From positions 1-5,266 of the forward strand of contig JANELJ010000166.1 in the NCBI GenBank assembly GCA_024511395.1: a stretch of 5,266 nucleotides of DNA, written 5' to 3'. Of the stretch, positions 1 through 4,828 are shown piece by piece. The first letter of the stretch is position 1. Each line of letters begins with the position of its first letter. The translations under genes were made by a program, and so were the position numbers. The stretch is from Gammaproteobacteria bacterium (GTDB lineage: Bacteria > Pseudomonadota > Gammaproteobacteria > GRL18). Under the pieces are notes generated by a model that worked only from the letters and a program-made list of their open reading frames with translations, did no database searches and was not told the origin of the DNA.

Positions 1-5
1 ACTAT

Positions 6-767
6 TTAAAAATTATCCCGACATTGTTTTAGTTGCCTGAACACCTCCTCTATCACTTTTTTCTGCATAGCCAGTGCATTGATGGCCTGCGCCATGGCTT
101 CTGGCTCATCGTCGTATTGATGAGCCACTTCATTTCTGAGTTTTCTCAGATATATCCATTCTTTTGCGCTATTAATACAGCCGAATTTTTCCAGCTTGTT
201 GAGTATATCTAAAAACGGGATGGACTTAATTGCGCCTTCAAACTTTTGAATGATTAAAGGAAACAGTTTATCACCCAAAGTATCCTGCAGTTTAGCAAAG
301 CGGAACAGGTATTGATCCAGAGCCTGAACTTCATCTTTCCTGAGTTTCTGATACCGTTCACTGTTTAAAGGTATAAAAGCTTCCATATCGCTCCAGGCCT
401 CATTTATCCGTTTAATATGCTGTTCACACTCATGGATAAATTTAGTCAGTTTTATTTCGTTGATGTCCAATTTTATACCTTTGGTTTTTGCTTCCTGTTC
501 TATTAACCTTGAATCATCCTGCTCAAAAACAACATCTATTTTTTGTTCACCCAGATCCTGTTCCAGGAGGGATAAAAAATGGAGTTTTTTCTCTAAAAGT
601 TCACTGCCATCTGATGTCTGATCAGGTATTTGTATAAATAAATCAATATCCCCGCCTTTTAGAGCATCGTCGGTTCTGCTGCCAAACAACCAGACGGTTG
701 TAGCCTGACCAAAGACCTAGCAGGCTGTTTTTATAATAATTTCTGCTTCATGGAGTGACAGGCGCAT
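6..767 (-). pseudogene. Fused MNT nucleotidyltransferase-HEPN protein, interrupted by an in-frame TAG
   Basis: Read from the ATG at 767-765, the frame gives 16 codons (MRLSLHEAEIIIKTAC), then TAG at 717-719, then continues with VFGQATTVWLFGSR to the stop at 6-8. This is the usual start of a small Pol-beta-type nucleotidyltransferase. In the reconstructed 253-residue chain, GS (29-30) and D40-x-D42 form the metal and nucleotide site, with D78 (KIDVV) as a likely third acid. Residues ~105-253 form an alpha-helical HEPN-like domain with an RX4HXY motif (R211, H216, Y218), the signature of HepT-type toxins. In relatives these two halves are, as I recall, usually separate adjacent genes, so this is a fusion of antitoxin-like and toxin-like parts. 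With the TAG intact, only a fragment restarting at TTG 689 would retain the GS motif, and I see no good ribosome site for it. Likely inactive. The family assignment is firm; pseudogene status depends on the base being correct. Confidence 0.8.
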
Positions 768-790
768 ATTTATGTTTCAAAGTTTTTATC

Positions 791-822
791 TCTCACCCTA
801 ACTCTCTCCCTAAGGGAGAGGG
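791..822. repeat. Palindromic intergenic repeat (CTCTCCC-TAA-GGGAGAG)
   Basis: Positions 804-810 (CTCTCCC) and 814-820 (GGGAGAG) form a perfect 7-bp inverted repeat around a 3-nt TAA loop. A T·G wobble and a C-G pair extend the stem outward to 802-822. The left flank (TCTCACCCTAA, 791-801) repeats the CACCCTAAC/CTCCCTAAG theme. This CCCTAACTCTCTCCC-type palindrome resembles interspersed intergenic repeats seen in many proteobacterial genomes; that is recalled, not searched. It lies 24 bp upstream of the broken MNT-HEPN start. No T-run follows on either strand, so it is not a standard intrinsic terminator. Confidence 0.6.
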
Positions 823-872
823 AATGAATAATAAGTGAGCTACAGTAGGTTTGTGTTAATAAGGCTATATTT

Positions 873-1115
873 TTAAAAGCTTTTTCCAACTCGCTTAATA
901 TGTTCCAGCAATTCTGTATTGCTGATACTGGACAGGTCTATTAAATCAAAAGTATAAGGTAACAATAAATCATCCAGTTCGTTATTGAGCCGGTTAATTA
1001 TTTTCAGGTTTAAAGCAGAGCCTTTTAAGGCCAGATCGACGGCCTGTTTTATCTGACTAAAGGCTTTGCAATAATTGGCAAATCGCTGTTGCCAGCGGAT
1101 ATCTTCATTGGTCAT
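873..1115 (-). pseudogene. Chimeric remnant: HEPN-type substrate-binding subunit N-terminus joined to MNT nucleotidyltransferase C-terminus
   Basis: The 80-codon frame has two recognisable halves. Residues 1-27 (starting MTNEDIRWQQRFANYCKAF) match the N-terminus of the HI0074-like nucleotidyltransferase substrate-binding (HEPN-related) protein. Residues ~28-80, including NNELDDLLLPYTFDL and ELLEHIKRVGKSF, match the C-terminus of the partner MNT protein that normally follows it. The join falls in VDLALKG (about 1026-1040), a stretch both parents could encode: AVDLA in the first, DIDLxLKG in the second. An in-frame deletion of roughly the last four fifths of the first gene plus the first half of the second would produce this. 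The GS motif and at least one acid of the DxD pair are gone, as are the HEPN active residues, so neither parental activity can remain. The ATG at 1113-1115 is the native start of the first parent; no strong Shine-Dalgarno sequence precedes it. A short expressed fusion peptide cannot be excluded. Confidence 0.72.
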
Positions 1116-1254
1116 AACTTATTGTTACTTAAAATGCTTATAAAATCAAAGTGCTGCTCTATCTATGTCAAGCGATTGCTAATCCCGGCTATTTCGAATA
1201 GAGTTTTAGCTGATTTATTATCGGACTGAATGTTCCTGCAGTGAGACAATATTT
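1116..1254. promoter_or_regulatory. Divergent intergenic region between the chimera and ackA, weak promoter candidates
   Basis: This 139-bp gap separates two divergent genes. On the minus strand there is an exact TTGACA at 1171-1166, but the best -10 at 18-nt spacing (GATTTT, 1147-1142) is poor. On the plus strand TTGCTA (1176-1181) lies 17 nt from TAGAGT (1199-1204); a better -10, TATTAT (1216-1221), lacks a good -35 partner. GTGAGAC (1241-1247) is the only, weak, Shine-Dalgarno-like stretch before the ackA GTG. No RNA gene or riboswitch-like structure is evident. Confidence 0.25.
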
Positions 1255-2411
1255 GTGAAAATCCTGGTACTTAATTCCGGCAGTTCTTCCCTGAAATTTC
1301 AGTTGTTTGATATGGACGGCCACAGGGTATTGAATTCTGGCTTAATTGAACAGGTCAGCGATCATCAGCAGGCCATTATGGCAATGGCTGAACAGATATC
1401 AGCACAGGGGCATATTGAGAACTTGGCGGATCTGGATGCCATTGAACATAGAGTCGTACATGGGGGTGAATGTTTTAAACAACCGACTTTAATCAATAGT
1501 CAAACTATCGAAGCTATAGAACAGTTAATTCCATTAGCCACCTTACATAATCCGGCTAATGTGCTGGGGATCAAAATGGCCGGTAGTCTGCTCCGGATGT
1601 ACCACAGGTGGCAGTCTTTGATACGGTTTTTCATGCCGACCTGCCGGATTATGCCTATACCTACGGCCTGCCTTATGAGCTGTATAAAAAATACCATATC
1701 CGCCGTTATGGATTTCACGGTACTTCTCATCAATATGTTACCCGTCAGGCTGCTGAGTTTCTAGATAATACTTATGGCATTAAAAACACCCGGCTGATCA
1801 GTCTGCATTTAGGCAATGGCGCCAGTGCCGCTGCGGTGCTCAATGGCCAGTCCATTGATACTTCAATGGGCATGACGCCTCTGGAAGTTTTATTAATGGG
1901 CAGTCGAAGCGGGGATATTGACCCGGCCATTTTATTTTATCTGGCCAGGGAAACCGGGGCAGATATTGATACACTGGATGCTCTGCTGAATAAGCAAAGC
2001 GGTCTGAAAGGCCTGTGTGGTCAGAATGATATGCGCACTATTATTGAACAGATAGATCAGGGTGATGAGTTATCTACACTGGCCATTCATATTTTCTGCT
2101 ACCGGATCAAAAAGTATATTGGTGCTTATGCTGCTGCACTTAATGGTATTGACGGGCTTATTTTCACCGGCGGCATTGGCGAGAATTCCAGTTTTATTCG
2201 CAAGCAGGTCTGCACAAACATGGACGAACTTGGAATTATTATGGACAGTAATAAAAATCAGGTGGCCAATGATGCTCTGTCTGAATTACATAATCTGCAT
2301 TCAAAAGTAAAAATTCTGGCCGTAAAAACCAATGAGGAACTGGAAATTGCCTTGCAGACACAGCAATTATTAGGTAGAGACGGATCTCGTCTGCCTTGCA
2401 CGGAGAATTAG
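1255..2411 (+). pseudogene. ackA: Acetate kinase, disrupted by a one-base frameshift
   Basis: Acetate kinase interconverts ATP plus acetate and ADP plus acetyl phosphate in the cytoplasmic Pta-AckA pathway. The GTG at 1255 gives MKILVLNSGSSSLKF with Asn7 in place. EHRVVHGG (R66) and LHNPAN follow in the same frame up to about 1590. The homology then jumps one frame: PDVPQVAVFDTVFH is read from 1593, continuing through YGFHGTSH, LGNGAS, GSRSGDIDP (active-site Arg), FTGGIGENS (nucleotide site) and TNEELEIA (catalytic Glu) to TAG at 2409-2411. One base is missing at about 1591-1592, where the expected reading is LLP. A repaired protein would be ~385 residues, slightly short of the usual ~400. 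Most of the difference is after residue 33, where family members have a longer loop before the SDHQQAI segment. HRVVHGG is preceded by Glu where Gly is typical. The unrepaired first frame stops at 1764. No pta or xfp neighbour is visible. Confidence 0.92.
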
Positions 2412-2483
2412 GACAGCAGGAAAGACTTTAAGCAATGCATCAATTTTAGCTTGCAGATTTCTTTTTACATAAGTCATATCCAT
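2370..2483 (-). pseudogene. 5' remnant of an AAA/DUF4143-type ATPase gene, truncated at the P-loop
   Basis: The ATG at 2483-2481 is preceded by AAGGG at a 6-nt spacing, a good ribosome site, with a TAA in frame just upstream. The 37 codons read MDMTYVKRNLQAKIDALL, then KVFPAVLILRARQTR and a stop at 2370-2372. The pattern (aromatic-x-K-R-x-L followed by FPAVLIxGxRQxGKT) is the typical N-terminus of DUF4143-associated AAA_14 ATPases, which often travel in accessory regions. The Walker A is damaged: Gly before ARQ is Arg, and the GK[ST] is replaced by RSVST and a stop. Nothing of the rest of such a protein (normally ~400 residues) follows; the sequence runs into the ackA 3' end, with 2370-2411 overlapping antisense. 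It lies 85 nt downstream of hepT on the same strand. The remnant is too short for certainty. Confidence 0.55.
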
Positions 2484-2518
2484 AGTTTACCCTTGGATTT
2501 TACTGGTGTAAACCATAG
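2480..2518. repeat. Imperfect inverted repeat spanning the ATPase-remnant start region
   Basis: Arms 2480-2490 (CCATAGTTTAC) and 2508-2518 (GTAAACCATAG) are complementary over 11 positions, with two G·T-type mismatches that would be G·U pairs in minus-strand RNA. The loop is 17 nt. In minus-strand RNA the AAGG of the ribosome site lies in the loop and the AUG of the ATPase remnant lies in the 3' arm. No T-run follows on either strand, so it is not a clear terminator. Confidence 0.45.
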
Positions 2519-2568
2519 CTGACTAGCGATAGCATTCTGGGTATAGCCTGTGGATTGTGTGTGTGGTA

Positions 2569-2979
2569 TTATATATCAGCCTGCTGTATATCCTTAATAA
2601 AACCTTCGAAATCGCTCAGGTGATGTTCAATGATATTTTTTACAATGGCCAGAGAAATATTCTGATAATCATGAACAGCAATATTTCTGAAACCGACCAT
2701 TTTTTTCATGGTTTCTGCCGTCTCTGATGAAAGAATATGCTGTTCCTGCAATAGTTCAAAAACTTCCCGTGAGGTCTTTGGTACGCCCAGTTTTTTTATG
2801 CGGATTAAGTGACTGGATAAATCAATGCTTGCCTGAGACGCTCGTTCCAGATTCAGTATAATGGAGTCCTGCCGGGTATAATTATCTTCCAGCTCCTGTT
2901 CATGCCCCCGATATTCTTCATTAATTCTTTTTATACAACGCCTGATTGTGGCGGTTTTATTGACTAATATGTCATCCAT
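2569..2979 (-). CDS. hepT: HepT-like HEPN toxin (DUF86-type putative RNase)
   Basis: This 136-residue all-helical protein carries the HEPN signature RX4HXY at R98, H103 and Y105 (RNIAVHDY). In characterised HepT proteins this is the RNase site, and its tyrosine is the residue modified with AMP by the cognate MntA; the equivalent in Shewanella HepT is Tyr104, one position off. The segment LSSHLIRIKKLGVPKTSREVFELL is typical of the family, and the length (~135-140) is normal. The start codon shares one base with the mntA stop (TAATG, 2981-2977), so translation is probably coupled to the antitoxin. GGAG about 11 nt upstream may assist. The predicted role is a cytoplasmic toxin held inactive by adenylylation. 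There is no damage to frame or motif. The target RNA cannot be told from sequence. Confidence 0.88.
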   Translation of the reverse strand: MDDILVNKTATIRRCIKRINEEYRGHEQELEDNYTRQDSIILNLERASQASIDLSSHLIRIKKLGVPKTSREVFELLQEQHILSSETAETMKKMVGFRNIAVHDYQNISLAIVKNIIEHHLSDFEGFIKDIQQADI

Positions 2980-3377
2980 TATGAATAATGCTCCAGTATT
3001 TCGGCGCGATCTTCATTCAATTGTATGTAATTGATATAAGCATAGTCCAGAAACTGTTCTATTTTCGGGGAAAGCCGCTGAAAAATAATTTTGCCATAAT
3101 GCACTATCTGTATTTTTAATACATCATTACAGGCTTGCATATCTATCAGGTCAATGTCGCAATCCAGTTTAGATGCCAGTTTTTCCTGAATATTCCAGCG
3201 TTGAACATCGGTAATTATTTCAGCACTAAGAAAGCCGATATCAATGTCGCTACTGCCGGGGCGAAAATCATCGGTGATAAAACTGCCAAAGATAATAAGC
3301 AGTTCTGGAGAAGGTATTTCCTCCTGCAGAAAATGGCTGATATCCTGAATTATCTGTTGTTTATTATTAAGGGACAT
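2979..3377 (-). CDS. mntA: MntA-like minimal nucleotidyltransferase antitoxin
   Basis: This 132-residue Pol-beta-fold nucleotidyltransferase is expected to neutralise the adjacent HepT by transferring AMP to its active-site tyrosine. The nucleotide site reads FGSF (G31, S32), then 11 residues after GS, then D44-I-D46; D76 in CDIDLID is the likely third metal-binding acid. The spacing and the C-terminal helices (KIEQFLDYAYINYIQLNEDRAEIL) fit HEPN-partner MNT proteins. Its ATG (3377-3375) overlaps the stop of the upstream exported-protein gene by one base (TAATG), and its own stop overlaps the hepT ATG the same way. An AAAGGA lies 12 nt upstream of the ATG, rather far, which fits translational coupling. 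Antitoxin lies before toxin, so it is made first. All motifs look functional. Confidence 0.88.
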   Translation of the reverse strand: MSLNNKQQIIQDISHFLQEEIPSPELLIIFGSFITDDFRPGSSDIDIGFLSAEIITDVQRWNIQEKLASKLDCDIDLIDMQACNDVLKIQIVHYGKIIFQRLSPKIEQFLDYAYINYIQLNEDRAEILEHYS

Positions 3378-4684
3378 TAAAAATTTTTATCCTTTCTTAA
3401 AGTTTCTGATAATTCCTGAAACTTATTTTTCATCTGCAGGTTTTCAAAGGGCACGATTTCCGGTACCTGCAAGTTCATCAATACATCAAAAGAAGCCTGG
3501 CTGGTTTTAAGTACGGAAAGTAAATCGGCACTCAGCTCCACAGTGTCATAGGTATTTTGTGCCAATTGCAAATCCTTTTTTATCACCTGCTGGGCTTTAC
3601 GGACTTTGGCTTTTTGCTCTTCCAAATTGTTTTTATATAAACGGGCCGCTTTAAGTGTCAGGGTCTGAGCTTGGATATTTTTCTGGTAAATGGTTCTGCG
3701 TCCGGGACCGGTTTCTTCTTTTAAACGGGCCTGGGCAGTATTACGGGTGGCCAGGGTTTTATTGATAATGGTATCAATTCTGGGGATGTATATTTTATCC
3801 ACCTGTTCAATATATTTGTCTTGCATATAATTGACCATTTCCAGTAAAACCACATGCATACCATAGTACTTTCTGGCCTGCTGGATATCTTCGCCGGATT
3901 CCCGGGTCAGCTGCATTAAGCGTTGGGTGATTTTTTTAAGCACATCAAATACCACCGACATCTGGATAATATCATCACCGTCCACACGGCTGAGTAATAC
4001 TTCTACCTGCTCCTGGCTCAGCTTAATACCCATATCCTGCAGCCTTTCACGCAAATAGATTTTAATGCGCTGACTTTCCTGACGGTAGAGTTTAATATTT
4101 TCCTGTTCTTGGGCAATTTTTTTGTCATAGGCTTCCTTTGTGGTTTTCACCATATGACTACGCGGTGCGGTGATCCGCTGTTCACGATAGCGGGCAATAT
4201 TGGCTTTTGAAGTGGCAATATAATCATCAATTTCAGCAATTTTATGCCGGTAATCATTGATATTTTCATCCTCAAGCAGCACCACCATTTTATCCAGAAT
4301 TTTGTCCAGATCTTCCTGCAGGGACTGTTTATCCTCCCCGAAAAAACGGCTTTGAGGCGCCTGCTTGATTTTATCTACCAGCTGCACACCATCCTGCATT
4401 TCAGAAAATAGCTGCGACCACATTTGCCGGAAGCGTTCATCCTCTTCATCATGGCGCGCCTGCTGTCGCTCTTGTTCAGAAAGAGTAAACATCTGGTTAG
4501 TTGAGTTCCACAATTCCCGGGTGGTGTTTTTAGTGGCCTGCCAGGCCTCGGCACCATATTGTTTAGACTTGTCCCAGCCCTGTTGTATGGAATCACTCCA
4601 CTCTGTGGATTCACTCGACTCATTCAATTGGGCCTGTACCGGCAGAGTACTCAGAAATAAGAGTATAAATATAAAGGCTTTCAT
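3377..4684 (-). CDS. Exported coiled-coil protein of unknown function, first gene of the mntA-hepT operon
   Basis: I do not recognise a named family. The start is placed at the second Met (4684): AGGA lies directly against the upstream ATG (4690) but 6 nt before this one, a workable spacing. The resulting 435-residue protein begins MKAFIFILLFLSTLPVQA and then Q, a classic Sec signal peptide with a likely cut after VQA (residue 18). There is no lipobox cysteine. Residues ~30-60 form a Trp-rich amphipathic stretch (WDKSKQYGAEAWQATKNTTRELW). From ~60 to the end the protein is almost entirely charged helix, strongly predicted coiled coil, rich in E, K, Q and R. A short break sits at ETGPGRR (~325) and a Pro-containing LQVPEIVPFENLQ segment near the C-terminus. 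There is no transmembrane segment after the signal. A periplasmic structural or scaffolding role is a guess. Its stop overlaps mntA by one base. Confidence 0.8.
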   Translation of the reverse strand: MKAFIFILLFLSTLPVQAQLNESSESTEWSDSIQQGWDKSKQYGAEAWQATKNTTRELWNSTNQMFTLSEQERQQARHDEEDERFRQMWSQLFSEMQDGVQLVDKIKQAPQSRFFGEDKQSLQEDLDKILDKMVVLLEDENINDYRHKIAEIDDYIATSKANIARYREQRITAPRSHMVKTTKEAYDKKIAQEQENIKLYRQESQRIKIYLRERLQDMGIKLSQEQVEVLLSRVDGDDIIQMSVVFDVLKKITQRLMQLTRESGEDIQQARKYYGMHVVLLEMVNYMQDKYIEQVDKIYIPRIDTIINKTLATRNTAQARLKEETGPGRRTIYQKNIQAQTLTLKAARLYKNNLEEQKAKVRKAQQVIKKDLQLAQNTYDTVELSADLLSVLKTSQASFDVLMNLQVPEIVPFENLQMKNKFQELSETLRKDKNF

Positions 4685-4698
4685 TAACATTCCTGTAT
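4685..4698 (-). promoter_or_regulatory. Ribosome binding site deciding the start of the exported protein
   Basis: On the minus strand the order is ACAGGA (4696-4691), ATGTTA (4690-4685), ATG (4684-4682). The first ATG has no spacer to the AGGA, while the second has 6 nt. The second is therefore preferred, giving MKAF rather than MLMKAF as the N-terminus. Confidence 0.6.
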
Positions 4699-4714
4699 TT
4701 TTTGTATTAATTTA

Positions 4715-4742
4715 AATATAAGGTCTTTAGTGCTGCAGTAAA
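4715..4742 (-). promoter_or_regulatory. Candidate sigma70 promoter for the exported protein-mntA-hepT operon
   Basis: On the minus strand, TTTACT (4742-4737, 4 of 6 matches to TTGACA) is 16 nt from TATATT (4720-4715, 5 of 6 to TATAAT). Transcription would start near 4708, giving a ~24-nt leader before the chosen ATG. It is a plausible single promoter for the three overlapping genes; the match is only moderate. Confidence 0.4.
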
Positions 4743-4752
4743 AGGGAAATAA

Positions 4753-4781
4753 TTGATTTTTAACCGCTGCGGACATATATT
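4753..4781 (+). promoter_or_regulatory. Candidate sigma70 promoter for the sodium channel gene
   Basis: TTGATT (4753-4758, 4 of 6) and TATATT (4776-4781, 5 of 6) are separated by the ideal 17 nt. The predicted start near 4788 leaves a ~40-nt leader before the TTG at 4829. It lies back to back with the operon promoter, the two -35 boxes being only ~10 bp apart, so polymerases or a regulator could interfere between them. Confidence 0.5.
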
Positions 4782-4828
4782 CCAGTACTGAACCGCTAAA
4801 TTTACATTAAAAACCAGACTAATAAGCC

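Noticed and set aside
717..719. UAG readthrough or an altered genetic code in the MNT-HEPN gene
   Set aside because: ackA ends in TAG at its expected C-terminus, and there is no stop-context structure or other internal TAG in a conserved gene, so a nonsense mutation is simpler.
802..822. The 791-822 palindrome as an intrinsic terminator
   Set aside because: The stem is good, but neither strand has a T-run after it, and it sits just upstream of a gene start.
1588..1600. Programmed ribosomal frameshift in ackA
   Set aside because: There is no slippery heptamer, internal Shine-Dalgarno or downstream structure, and acetate kinase is not known to need frameshifting.
1500..1733. Minus-strand ORF of 77 codons inside ackA
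   Set aside because: It is antisense to conserved acetate kinase sequence, and its translation shows no family features.
2062..2310. Plus-strand ORF of 82 codons in another frame of ackA
   Set aside because: The ackA frame over the same bases carries FTGGIGEN and other conserved motifs.
2412..2568. A rho-independent terminator between the convergent ackA and hepT genes
   Set aside because: The only clear stem-loop (2480-2518) is AT-rich with a 17-nt loop and no T-run; no other hairpin is convincing.
3135..3380. Plus-strand ORF of 81 codons
   Set aside because: It lies wholly antisense to mntA, including its DxD motif.
4365..4715. Plus-strand Cys/Ser-rich ORF and a minus-strand ORF (4375-4623) in this region
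   Set aside because: Both overlap the exported coiled-coil protein gene, whose signal peptide, ribosome site and codon pattern are convincing.
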